Source of the DNA: Trebouxia sp. TZW2008 | Lineage: Eukaryota > Chlorophyta > Trebouxiophyceae > Trebouxiales > Trebouxiaceae | Direction of reading: 5' to 3' | DNA length: 64,000 bases | Assembly (NCBI GenBank): GCA_002118135.1 | Contig: BDIU01000099.1 | Coordinates: 310,001-374,000 of the forward strand | Shown: one piece after another, positions 45,221 to 56,905 of the stretch | Position numbering within the stretch: position 1 is the first letter of the stretch | Layout: each line of letters starts with the position of its first letter | Made by a program: the position numbers and the translations under genes | Notes under the pieces: model-generated | Told to the model about the DNA's origin: nothing | What the model saw: only the letters and a program-made list of their open reading frames with translations | Database searches by the model: none

Positions 45221-45865
45221 GGGCTGTTGCTTCACCCAGGCTAGAGTTGTGTTGATGCAAGCGTAGTGACTGTACAGCATACTATTAGGCTCTAGGTTCG
45301 GCACTAGGCTTGCATGAAAACATTGTCTGTTTTTGTTGATAGAAGAACTGCACTGTAACAGGATGATGTGGTTGTCTCTGCCTGAATTGTGACAGCACTG
45401 TAGATGTGACGTACACGACCGAAATTGAGTACGAGCGATGCAGAGAAAGCGAATTCAGCTCAATCATCATTATGGGCATGAGGCATCAGATTCTGCGATA
45501 CAACTCACGCCTGAGCGCATGTGCCGCACAATTTCGAACAAAGGTATAGCGTTTGCAGCCGCTGTTTCAAAGAGAGCAATATTTGGCAGAACCTCGTCAA
45601 AGTTTGGTCTGCTACATCTGGCAAGCTGTGCACGGACGACGACTTCCGATGAGATGTAAGGAAACTAAATTTCGCACCGAGCTCAACTTCCCGGTCAGCT
45701 CACAGAACAGCTCAAGTCAAACAAGCGTATCTTCTCAAAGCACTGCACCAAGCACACACGGTTCCTTGTGAGGCTTTGTTTGCGGGAAGTTGATTCACCA
45801 CTAGCCGCTGCTTGTTGACCTCGTGATTGTCCGCAATCTGCTGTAGATCTGAAAACAACAGTTAG
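45221..45865. other. Intergenic region
   Basis: About 645 bp containing the 3' UTR of the fusion gene and the promoter of the myristoylated orphan. A TGTAA word, the usual green-algal poly(A) signal, occurs at about 45354. The open frames at 45438-45771 show no domain. Confidence 0.5.
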
Positions 45866-48702
45866 ATGGGGGTGTGCGCTTCGAAACCGGCAACGAAGCA
45901 TGAAGTGCCTGCACAGACACAGGTCCAGCCGCCAGCTTCACCTGCTGCCGCATCTCCTGCGCCGCCGAGACGGGCAACCATGGAACAGAAGGTGACGGTT
46001 TCTGACGAACCAAGTTTCAAATCCACCAACACCCGTCTACTAACCCTTACTTGTGAGCAGGAAGCCGTGGCTGGTGCAACAGAACAAGCAAAAGATGCTG
46101 TCCAACAAGCAGGCGAGCAGGTCCGGACTCGCCTTAAAGAGCTCGAAAGCATGCAGCTTGAGATAGACAGGCTGAAGCAAGCACCTGTCTCTGTCTCTGA
46201 GGACGCACAGAACCAGCTACGCATTAAGCAGCTGGAGAGAGATGTATTGCAAGTCCAGCAGGAAATCAATGTACATCTGGAGATTGCTGAGCAGGAAGTA
46301 AAAGAGGTGAGATTCGAAAACAAACAGTTCAGTTTACCTGGCTATTCAGTTTACCTGACTAACATGTATCCAGCATTTGCACATGACAGAAGGCATGTAA
46401 CCTTGCAGGCTGTACTGCAAGCACAAGCTAGCTTCAACCCTCAGGAGGCTAACCAATACACAAGTGCTGGAACACAGGTAGGCCATCAAGGGACTTTCAG
46501 CGCACTACCTGGCCATTTCACCATGTTTACCACACAACTTGAGACATTGTCAGTCATGTCCCATTTGCGCAGAAATGCTTGCATGACTCAAACTGAGGGC
46601 ATGAGCACAAGCTGCATTGCAGCATTAGGTCTCTCATACATGGGTGTTTGCAGGCTGCATCATTGGGCACTGGCATTTCACATGGCCCAGCAGCTCAGAC
46701 CGACACCCACACTGCTGCAGCCCTCCCATCGGCAGCCACTGCCATAATCTTGCCAGCTTACAGCCAAGCACAGCCTCAGACACACATCACACCATCTGAT
46801 GAAGCTCTGAGTAGTGACTCCCTTTCAACAACTGGAGGCAGGCGAGGCATCATGGCAGGCAGTAGCTTTGCTGACTCAGACGGCGCAGCAGCACAGCCTG
46901 TCTACCCAAGTGAAAGCTTCATGGATGCAGAGTCCCCCATGTACAGTTCTCACATTGGCAGCCAAAGGGCCCCGTCACCGTCAGCAGCTGGGAAAGCCCT
47001 TGCCCCAGTTGGTGTTCAGCTCAGCAGTAGACCAATCTTGGGCGGCGAGGGCACTTTCACAGTCCAGCCCTTAGCACACCCCGGGCAGCTGCATCAGCAG
47101 CAGCTGGCGCCTTCTGTTGCACCTTCTGGCAGCCGCCAGGGTGAGTCAGAGTTGACTGTACCCAATGACAGCACAGAGATTGAGGTAACTAGGTCGTCAG
47201 CAGGCACAGAGGCTTTGGAGAGGGGCAGGGCTGGGCTTGCTGCTGACGCTGGTCTGCATGAGGAGAGAAGCCTCAGATCAACGTACAGTGCAGGTACTGT
47301 ACCATGCTTGTGTCAAAAGACTGTTTCAAGAGCGTGTAGCATTGCAGTGCGCTTCATGCTGCTAAACCATCACTGTGTTACCACCATTTGAGAGTCGGAT
47401 CAGCTTCTAGGCAGCTGGCAAGCACCTTGCATGCACACTCCACTTGTTTGAAGAAAACGTCGATGTTGCCAGCCTGTGCAAGATTCAAAGCATTGTTTGC
47501 GTGCACCAGATTCTGTGCATCTGCTTATTTTCAGCACTCTGAGTCAGAAGCCCACTAGCAAGCGTGTCACTGCTGACAACTGCTGACGCTCATGACAATG
47601 CTGTTGATGTGTCAAGCCGTGTCTGCTAACATGGGACCTGCGTATGTGCAGGCAGAGACAGTCCAAGCCCAGTTGGTTTCAGGTCCGACAGCACAGCCCA
47701 GAGCAGCGTCCAAAACCAGACCCACCAGAGGGGTGTCAGTGATACAACAGGCTTGAGTCAGGACATTGGTGCTGAGGAAGAAGATGGGCAGGCAGAGGAT
47801 CTAGTCAGTGATGTGCAAAAGAGAGCTCAGCAGGCTTCACAGTCTGCTGTCACGGCTGGCCAAGAGACACAACAGAAGGTGAATGGCCTGTGCTAATCAC
47901 CAGCTGGCAAAGCCAGTCTGTTCTGGAAGTGCCAGTACTGGCAAAAGCATGTGAAGTAGTCTCTTGCATGCGAGTACAAGCGAAGTTCAAACATCTGCAT
48001 GTGCCTTGGCAGTCCCAGTTGAGTGCCCAGATCACAATGCAACCTTGTAGTAATCTTTGCAAGTCAGAAGTTGCCCTGTGCAATTTATTGTTTGGTATCT
48101 GCTGCTAGCTAGCTTGTCATCATGCATCTGCTGTACCCAGGTCGAATCTCAAGTTGACAGCTCACACCATCTTGACATGTGCTGCAGCAAACTTTGCAAG
48201 TGCACCCTTCACCTCTGGCACCAATACCTGACAATTGCTGTGCTCTGACGCAGCTGCAGCAACTGCTAGACAATGGGTTGGGCCCAATGCAATACCCCGT
48301 ACAAGGGGGGGCGGGCCAACCCCCCTCCTGGATGAACAAGGTCCATGACCAGTTGTATCGCAATGTCCACAGGCATACAATGCAGCCCTTGCATACAAGG
48401 AATCTGCTGCCACCAGGAGCCCAGTCACCCCAGCACTACCCCCTGGGTCAGATGCCCCCCATGTCTCAGCACATGGACCAGATGCCTCCCCAGCTTCCCT
48501 GGGGCTCGCCCAGATGACTAACATGACTCATCCACACGGTGGTTATGTCGTTGATACTGACCATGGTGTTGAAGTTGACTGGGCCAGAGTTCAGGAAGTA
48601 CAGAGGCAGGCAATGGTGGCAGGGCAAGAGGCCATGGAACAAAGTCGCAGAGGCCTTATGGAAGTCAAAGAAGCCATTCAGAGGCGGACACAGATGCAAT
48701 AA
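45866..48702 (+). CDS. Putative N-myristoylated coiled-coil/low-complexity protein (orphan)
   Basis: Five phase-consistent exons (45866-46306, 46409-46477, 46654-47293, 47652-47878, 48373-48702) encode 568 residues. The N-terminus MGVCASKPATK fits an N-myristoylation site at Gly2 with a palmitoylatable Cys4, as in plant membrane-anchored kinases, so peripheral membrane attachment is likely. Residues about 60-147 are a Gln/Glu-rich coiled-coil (EQVRTRLKELESMQLEIDRL). The middle is Ser/Gln/Pro/Ala-rich and disordered. Two short helical patches follow (DVQKRAQQASQSAVTAGQET and near the C-terminus RVQEVQRQAMVAGQEAMEQS). I recognise no family or catalytic motif. The exon set rests on splice phases and continuous composition rather than homology, so single exons could be wrong. 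Confidence 0.62.
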
Positions 48703-49884
48703 CAGCTCTAGCACTATCAGTTGCCTGTTTTGCCACTGAAGGACATAGTGTGTTGCGCATATGAACATGTTGCAAGGGTACAGTATGTCAAAATGTCATG
48801 ACCGTTGTTGCGCAGTATACATACTTTTGAGGTGAGCTTTGTTTGACATGACTACAGGTCGCTGCCAAAGTGTATGAATGCGAATTGGAGTTGACACATG
48901 CTGACTGACAGAACTTCTATCACGGAACTCATCTCTGACTGTGTTGCAGTTGAGCATCAAGGTGTGCTAGGTACATGACCAAATATGGTATGCTTGCTCA
49001 AACATGCGCTAATGGTATTGCATTGACATGAGTGTAGACTTGGCCAGGTGAATGAGATGCGTGTGGCTTTAGACCAGCCCAGGACAACATTCAGCCGACT
49101 GTTAAAGTGTGACCAACTGAGATATGTGCGCGCATTCACAAATAAGCAAACATGCTGCTGCAAGTCGTTGTCATCAATGCACTGGAGCTTCTGCGAAGAC
49201 ACCTTGCTAAGCACTTTGCATAAAACTTGTTACAGACACATGTCATGTTGGCGAGGCAACCATTTCAATCACATCCTGCCTTTTACTCAGTGTCCGCGAC
49301 AGCCTAACACACTGCTTCTTCAATTGAAACACTTGCCTTTGCACAAAAGCGCACATGCGAAATGTCCTGCTTCACGTGCCGATGGTGACGTGAAAGGTGA
49401 CAGTGTCAGACCCATGCATCAAGCTGCAACACATCTTGCAAACAAGCAACAACAGCTCTAAATCCTGACTGCAGCACACTGCCCGTGCCCTGCTGTCATC
49501 AACATTCAGATAAATAGTCAGTCAAAAAGCCAGAGCAGTATTTGGCTGACTATCTGTCAAGCCAGAGGCAGCCAAGAAAAAACGGTGCCAGTCGGCACAT
49601 GAAATACGCAGAAATTGCTACAGGCAGTGAAAAGTGTGAAGAGTTTCAAGCCATAACAGCAAACATTGCAAGCTAACACCCTTATAGACTGCAGCTGTAA
49701 TGCTGCAACTGAATCAACCTAGGAACGAGCCTATTTAGTCAGTATGTATATAGGTTTTCCCCATAATTGCAACACAGACCTTCTGCGCCTGCAATCCCAT
49801 TGGCCAATCCCAGAAAAATGAGACTTAGCCATTGGCCAGTCCCAGGAAGGCAACTCAGCCATTGGCCAGTCACAGAAGGGCAGC
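48703..49884. other. Convergent intergenic region
   Basis: About 1.2 kb between the 3' ends of the myristoylated orphan (plus) and the purple acid phosphatase (minus). Only scattered short frames are seen, with no domain or RNA gene recognised. The right end is a short tandem repeat that touches the phosphatase stop codon. Confidence 0.5.
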
Positions 49885-49890
49885 TTAGCC
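49798..49890 (-). repeat. About 30-bp tandem units over the phosphatase stop codon
   Basis: Three units with the core CATTGGCCAGTCCCAG-AAGG run from the 3' flank into the last codons. On the minus strand each repeats a GGCTAA/GGCTGA word, so the stop-codon context is copied downstream. Confidence 0.7.
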
Positions 49891-52800
49891 AGCAGTGGCA
49901 ATTGAGGACCCAGCAGTGGGTGGGGCACTGGCAGTGTAAGACATCTTGTTCTGACACGTCATGTCCCTCATGATGTAAACCTGGTCACCAATGACAGCCT
50001 CATCGTCTATGTTGCGGTTCCACTGCCACAGAGCAGTGGTCGAGTTCATAAATGTCAGCACTCCATGGCCGTAGGTTGGCTCCCTGAATGCTGACCAGGC
50101 GGGCTGGGAGCTGGCGCAGAAGTTGCCGTTGTAAGGGAAGATAGGGCAGAAGCCGCCGGGCTGGTACTTAGGGACTGTTGCGTTAGGGGCAGGGCAGTTA
50201 GATCCACCAGAGTCAGCAAAGGTCTTGTCTGCAAGCCATACAATGTGCTTCAGTCAACAGAACATTGACGCATTGCTGGCTGGTGAGAGATATGGAGCTT
50301 GATGAACGAGCATACCAGATGAATGTCAGCTTAGCAAAGACATGTACTAAACGATCAGCACAAGGAACACATGCTGTTGTTGCAGCGAGGCTAATTGCAT
50401 GAGATGTCCAGCACCAAGGCTGTCATCTTTGTTTGGCCATGCAGCACGGTCCCATGCAGTGCCATAAGGACTGCCACCTTTGCTGTTTAGCGTGCTAGTC
50501 ACCATTGCATGCACACATTGGCACAAGAGATATAGCATGACCACATGCATGAATGCCAATGCCTTGCATTATCTGAAGCTGATGCAATGCATGCATGCAG
50601 TTTGGCTTAAGACCACAGACAATTATGCAGGTCAGCTCAGGGGACTTACATACACCCTCAATGTTGCCACCATCACCCATGGTGATGTGTACCGGCCCAC
50701 ACTGGTCCACAGTGAAGTTCTGCAGTGCACAGGTTAGCTCACTTGTGCATTAGCAAGCATGAGATGACAGCATAGGAGCGATTTTGAGCCTGCAGGATGA
50801 ACAATATCCGGCACAAAATGGCTCGAGCAAACAGTATACATTGCTGCACACATGTGCATCTACGACTGGCAGGAACTGCAAGCTGTTGTGCAGCCGACTA
50901 ACTTGCGAAGTACACAGCTTGTTTGCAAGACTGATACAAGACTTTTGGTCTGATGGCAGTCTTTGTATGGCTGATCATACTGTGTCAGTATTATGGCAGT
51001 ATGACCGCGGTGACCCAAATTCAGTGACTGCAGGTGAATGTTGTTTGCTGACAATTTTTGGACACTCAAGCAGGACAACCTGTAGTGCAAGTTCCACAAC
51101 AAGTGTGGCTCAGCGCACATTGATATCTGGCAAGACACCATGACAAGTATGACGGTCAGGTAGGGTTGATCCAGATGTAGTGACTTACGTAGACTGGGTT
51201 TGTCCTCTCGTACTCGTGGAGGTGACCGTTCAGGATGACATCAACACCGTTCTGGTAAAGGATGGTCTCCATGGACTCCCTCATGCACTCATTCTCAAGG
51301 TAGTGAGTGGTGTCTGCAGCAATGCAAGCTCTGAATACAAAGCTTGTGAGACTATGCTGTACTGGTGTCTTTTTCAGGTAAATATTCATAACATCATCTG
51401 GCAAATGCTGCCTGTGCATTATTGCTCGTGACCGACAGCAGCAGCGCAACAGACAGCACACGCAGCTTCAGCACAATCTCAGCTGCAGACACCCTCACAT
51501 CCACTTAACTCACCAGCTGAGGCGTATATTCGCTCGCGATTTATGTCACAGGCCACAAATGAACTATGCTGTAATCCTGAGACTCAAAATTGCAATGGAA
51601 CGATCCACATGCTGTATTCCTGAGATCCAGAATTGCGATGGTACAATCCACATGTAGGGTTCAGCATGCAATTTTTGCAGGACTTAGTCATTGCGTCACA
51701 GAAGATTGGCTGTGTCGTCACATCACCCACCTCATCTTTGCGCATGTGCTGTATGATACAGCTCAACTGACTTGTTGCGAAGAATTCTCAGTTCAAAAGC
51801 AAGATGACTATTTGGCAAAATGACCCAGTCACAGACTGCCACATGCTTGTGACTGACGTAAGGGCTGCATTCTGCAGAATGACAACATAGTTCTGCAGCT
51901 CTGACCACTGCATCAAGCCCTATATAGCTCTGATGAGTGCTAGTCTGCCTGATGACTGGACACTGTGAACGTTACCATCCAGTTGCAATATGCGGGCTTA
52001 GCTGCTGAATGAGCAAGCTTGCGCAATCAGCTAGTGTCAACAGTGTGAGCATCACCAACCAGTTGCAATGTGCAAGATCTGCTGCAGAGTAAGCAAGCTT
52101 TGATAATCAGGTGATGTGCACAGTGGCAGTCAAGGAAGACTCACATGATGAGTAGAAGGGTGCATGCCAGGTAGCCAGCAGCCAAGGTGTCATCTTGCGG
52201 TCAAATCTGCACCAACCACACAATTGTCAAAGCTGCACAGGTCACAAATGTCAAAGCTGCACAGGTCACATACATACCAAATGTGCCCAACTCACACAGG
52301 CGTTGTGATGCTAACGGGAGGGAAAGTATCCTCAAGAGTTTGAAAGGGCTGTAAATTGCTGGCAAGGCATGAATCGGCATTGTTCATGTTGAAGGCTTGC
52401 ATGCCAGCCTACTGTGCACAAGTGTTGTATGACCCTTGTGCATGGGGTCAAAGCATCACTGTCAAGGACGCTGTGCACGAGAATGCAAAGCAAACCGGAG
52501 TATACGCAGAGCGGAAGAAAAATATGTTGTCGCTCTTGCGCTGTTTGTATGCTCTGGTGCGCTTTGCATTCACATGCATAGCGCCTTTGATACAATCACC
52601 ATGAACAGAGGACCTGCAAGATTGCTCTTACAGGAAAAAACAGGACCAAACTGAAGAAATTTGAGGAAACAGCAGTCAGTGAGCAGATTCTGGAAGACGT
52701 CGCTGGCTGCTGCTGGTGCTTGCTAGGAGGTGGGGACATCGTTGTTGCACTGAAACGGGCATGGCTATCCAAGACAATGACCGCTTGAGTACCCCACAAT

Positions 52801-55800
52801 GCTACCCTCAGTGCAACAAACTGCCTTGCATCCTTGAGCACAGAAAGCAACAGCACTGCTGTAGCTGCCTGCCCAAGACTAAAACACATATGCAAGGAGT
52901 GTGCCTACGTAAAGCTCAGACAGTGCAATTCCTGCAAACGCTGTGCCCAACATCATGTAGCCTTACTCACAGTGTTGAGATAATCAGGGATCAGACATGA
53001 CCAAAATGTGATTCGAGTCAGAAAGGCTTACAATGCAAGGTCTAACATTTGCAAACTGCACTATCGGACATGCACCTGAAGGCCTGCACATTTATGATTG
53101 CAAGGTCTGACAATAGCCATTGTGTGGTTCACTCTTTTACTTGTAAATCATGTGGGCGTTGCAGAGTCAGACATGCACAAATTGTCATTTGAGTCAGAAA
53201 GGCTTACGCTGCAAGATTTGAAAACACCCACTGGTGTTGGTCGCTACCTTGTGAGAAATTGGCATAATTGGATAGGCATATCATGTGAATCGTGCAGTAT
53301 TGGATATGCACAGACTGTGATGTGAGTTGAGAAACCTTACGATGCAAAGTCTGACAGCAGCCACTGATATTGGTCGCTGCCTTGAGAGGAATTGGCATAG
53401 TTGGACAGGTAGAACATGTGAGCTGGTCCCACTTTCACAGAATACCACAGTACAAAGTAACAATGCAGTATCAGACATGCACAGAATGTAATTTGAGTCA
53501 GGAACGCTTACGATGCAAGGTCTGACAACAGCCACTGGTACTGGTCACTGCCCTGGGAGAAGTTTGCGTAGTTGGACAGATAGATCATGTGAGCTGGGCC
53601 CACATTGACGGAGTACCACAAGGGGCTGTCTGATCCACTGGCGTTGGCCAAAACATTGGTGGGGTTGCGGGCGACGTAGGACTGGAACTGGGTGTTGTTG
53701 TTGAGGCCAACGCCGTAAGTTGCGTTGTACTGTGGCTCCAACTCATGGTTGCCGTGGTTGGGAATCAATGGAATGCTGCACAGCAATAGCTACATGTCAG
53801 GTGCTCATTGGTACTAACACAACATGACATAGGCAGGCTCACAATACAGTATTGCTACAGCAAGGCAAAACAAAGGACTCTGCAGTATGCAGAGGCGATG
53901 GACACAATGCTGTGGTTGTGTTGAAAGGCATTGACGTGTGATAATGGCATGAAAAATCACGCTTAGCAGCAGCTGGCAATTCGAATGTCATTGCAGCACT
54001 GCAGGGTTATACAGTCATGTGACACAGTGTCACCTCAGCATGAAGGTCAATCAGCAAAGATGACTGCAGAGTCAGCTGCAGCTGTCATGCATGTTGCAGG
54101 TACAGATGTGTGCACGTAATGATTGCTGTGCTGTGCTGCATGCAGCCAGCCTTGAGGGCTGGCTAAGGCATGGAAACAGTTGCTGTCTACACTGAGGTGT
54201 GCAGATGACTGTTTCTTTGCGCTTCTTTGTCACACCTGGAGAGGATGGCAGTCTGCATGTAGTTGTACCACATGTCCCACCAGGGCTGGTAGGTGCCTGT
54301 AGGGCTGGGAACGTAGGTGAAGAAGCTTCCGTTGCTCACCACGGTTGTGCCTGAGCATCACAGCAGAGCGTTGTCAACAGCGCCACAGATGACACTGTAT
54401 GCTGTTGACCTGCCTTGAGGATAGGTGCACAATAACAGACAGATGTCTATGATGGAAAGCAAGGCGGGGCATGCTGTGCAGACACAGAGACTGACTAGCG
54501 AACAGCAGGGATGAGCATATGCAGATCCTACATTGATTGCAAGGCTGCAAGTACTACATGCGCAAAGCGGTCCATGCCAGAAATGCCTAGGCTGTGTCAC
54601 TGGGCACTACTGTTCACAAGAGGTACTGCCGCATCAGGCAGCATGTTGTTCAACAGTAGCACAGCACAGACCACAATTTTGTCGTCATTATATCGTAGAC
54701 AGCAGGGGAGCATTGCGCACCGTTGGTCTGCATGTCATCAGCATAGCTGAAGTCTCCAATCAAGGTCCAAACCTCAGGCTTTGCGTCCACAAGGTGCTGA
54801 ATGGTGACTGTGGTGTTGGGGGTCAAACCAGTGTCAGCCACAACACCAAGCACAAATGGGTAGCTGGTGTTGCCTACTGCTGGAGGAGACGTGAAGTTGA
54901 ACTCCTGGCTCATGCCCAATTTGGGATCCCCCACCTTGTAGAAGTACTGGGTCCCGGGGGTCAGTCCTTGGAGAGTCACATGGTGGAAGAGTGGGGATGA
55001 GTAATTGAGGATTGGGTTTGCGTTGGAGAAGTTGTAGACCTGGTTGTAGTAAGTGGTGAGGTTGGATGTGGTGTTGGTGGTGTACATGCCGGACATGGTG
55101 CCGTACATGACTAGATTACCGGGTCCTGCCTCTTCAGCTGCGTAGTTTGATACTGGGGCTGCAGTGACAATGCCCTCGCCAGTTGCCCAGGACACAGTGA
55201 CATTGGTGGAACCAGTGTATGTCAAGTGGACCTGCATCAAATCAAAGGAACAGTAAATAATGCTAGAAGGATCACAGATTAATGAGTCGAATGGAACCCC
55301 AGGAGACCCACAGACATACACATTAGACGGTGACATTAGTGGAGTCAGTGTATGTCAAGTTGACCTAACCAACAGACATGCTTAGGCCAGTGGATGGCAA
55401 GGGCACTGGAGCCATGGCAGGTGCAAGAGCACTGAATCTACAGTATATGTCAACTTGAGATGTCGGCTGACCTACAGTCAACCATGGAATCTAGTACGCT
55501 GGAGTAGCCGCAAACTGGCATGTCAAGTCAATCTACATGCAACTCAGAGACATGTGAATCAGGTGAATGGATACACAAGTGCTGCACTGAATGTCAAGAC
55601 CACAGCATTGAGCGCATGCAGACATGGCATCTAACGCGGATGTACAAAACCTTGACGGCCTTCCGAACAATGGTGTGATGCTGCCAAGGCGGTCAAGCAG
55701 GTGTCGTATCTGCAACACTCTGATGCAGTGAAGGTAGCAGTTGTCCAAGCAAACAAGTGCAACATAGTCGGATTAAACACCGTGTTTGCAATGCTCTGAT

Positions 55801-56120
55801 GTTGTGTGGTGAAGGTGGCGAGGCTTTGCAGCTAGAAGGGTGTTGCTTTCACAAGTGGAAAGTGAGTTCACTGTAGCAGTCTATGCAGCTGGACGTTCAT
55901 GGACCTGACTAGGGTTAAGGCCTCCTGCGGTGTTTGCCAAGCGCGAGTCGTTGAATTGCAGCTTGGCCAGCGGGTCACCGCCAGTGACGGATCTGTTCCA
56001 GCTGATAGAGGTTTGACTGATGACGTTTGTGGCCTTAAGCTCTCTCGTCTGAGCTGACACAAGTGGGCTGCACAAGGCGGCGAATGCAAGAAAAGCGATC
56101 ATACGGCTCCAAGCCGCCAT
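49885..56120 (-). CDS. PAP: Secreted purple acid phosphatase
   Basis: Eight phase-consistent exons (55905-56120, 54721-55231, 54236-54350, 53512-53775, 52145-52206, 51189-51313, 50650-50719, 49885-50228) give 568 residues. A signal peptide (MAAWSRMIAFLAFAALCSPL, cleaved near residue 24) points to secretion or vacuole/wall delivery. Residues 73-190 form the fibronectin-like N-terminal domain. The binuclear metal site is complete: ADTG (Asp205), GDFSY (Asp232, Tyr235), GNHE (Asn290), TWH (His383) and GHLH (His420, His422). The stretch TPWLLATWHAPFYSSY...ECMRE is typical of plant high-molecular-weight PAPs. The enzyme hydrolyses phosphate monoesters at acid pH, usually for phosphate scavenging. 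Many NxT/NxS sites suggest glycosylation. Introns hold several copies of exon edges (55320-55365 and 53000-53440). Confidence 0.95.
51548..51650. repeat. Two about 45-bp tandem units in a phosphatase intron
   Basis: ATGCTGTA(A/T)T(C)CTGAGA and the following AATTGC(A)ATGG(A/T)AC segment repeat once. Purely intronic. Confidence 0.7.
51957..52110. repeat. About 75-bp tandem duplication in a phosphatase intron
   Basis: ACCA(T/A)CCAGTTGCAAT(A/G)TGC... through GAGCAAGCTT/GTAAGCAAGCTT is present twice, with moderate divergence. No exon lies inside. Confidence 0.72.
53000..53620 (-). repeat. Array of copies of the 3' edge of phosphatase exon 4
   Basis: The real exon end and donor (53491-53620, encoding SNYANFSQGSDQYQWLLSDL) are followed on the minus strand by copies at about 53319-53440 and 53178-53300 and by shorter remnants near 53093-53120 and 53003-53045. 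The first copy still encodes SNYANFSQGSDQ, followed by a readable but diverged tail. Confidence 0.85.
55320..55365 (-). repeat. Decayed copy of the start of phosphatase exon 2
   Basis: GTGACATTAGTGGA(G)TCAGTGTATGTCAAGTTGACC parallels 55197-55231 (GTGACATTGGTGGAACCAGTGTATGTCAAGTGGACC). Weaker remnants follow near 55435-55460. Confidence 0.8.
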
Positions 56121-56905
56121 GGTGCTGCAAAAACACGTCACCCCGGGACGTGACAACCTGCAAAGCGCACTGAGCAAGCTTGTTGACCGGCACGCAGCTG
56201 CAACATTGCGCGTCAACAGCAGCGCCAATAGGCGCTTAACAATGCACTATGAGCTGTGCAGCAGCTTGAAACACGCATCGGGCATTAAAGACTGGATGAG
56301 GAACCTTTGTGAACCTCACCGAACGGGATCACCAACAGCAAGACCTAAAACGATATTCTTGGAAAGCGCAAAAAACGCAAGTTGCCTCGTACCTGGCAGA
56401 TGATAGATACTCGATCACGTCTCTGACGTCGGCTGCGGTTGATGATGACGCAAACCCTCTGCGGCGGATATGCTCTGCAACCGTAGCGCGGAATAGATTC
56501 CATTCTCACAAGGCAGCAGTTTCGAATCTGCAGAGGCCACTTAGTAACATTTGTAGTATCACGTGCATTGCTTGCGCCACAGCTATCGCGTTCCGCTGCA
56601 TTGTCTGTGGCGAGCTGGCGATGATCTGCTACAGCATGACCTGGGCTTAGTTGTTGCCGCTTTGATAGCTGCAAGGCCACACAGATGCAAACAGAGCGTC
56701 GTCAAGCCACATACATGCATCATGCGAAGCGCTATTGAAACAGGCCGGGCCTGATCACAACACGAGTAACTAAAGTGCAAGCGCCGAAAGGTTACTTGAG
56801 CTTGATCTCGCCGGTTTCAAGGCTGCACGCACTTGGCCGCACTTCTACCCGTTGCAAATTTTGACGTGATTGCGATTTGAGCAGTTTGCGGCTCCTCAGC
56901 ACAGC
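56121..56905. promoter_or_regulatory. Divergent intergenic region (phosphatase / orphan gene)
   Basis: About 785 bp between divergent start codons. It must hold both promoters and 5' UTRs. Short frames on both strands have no domain, and I identify no specific regulatory motif, including no clear phosphate-starvation element. Confidence 0.5.
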
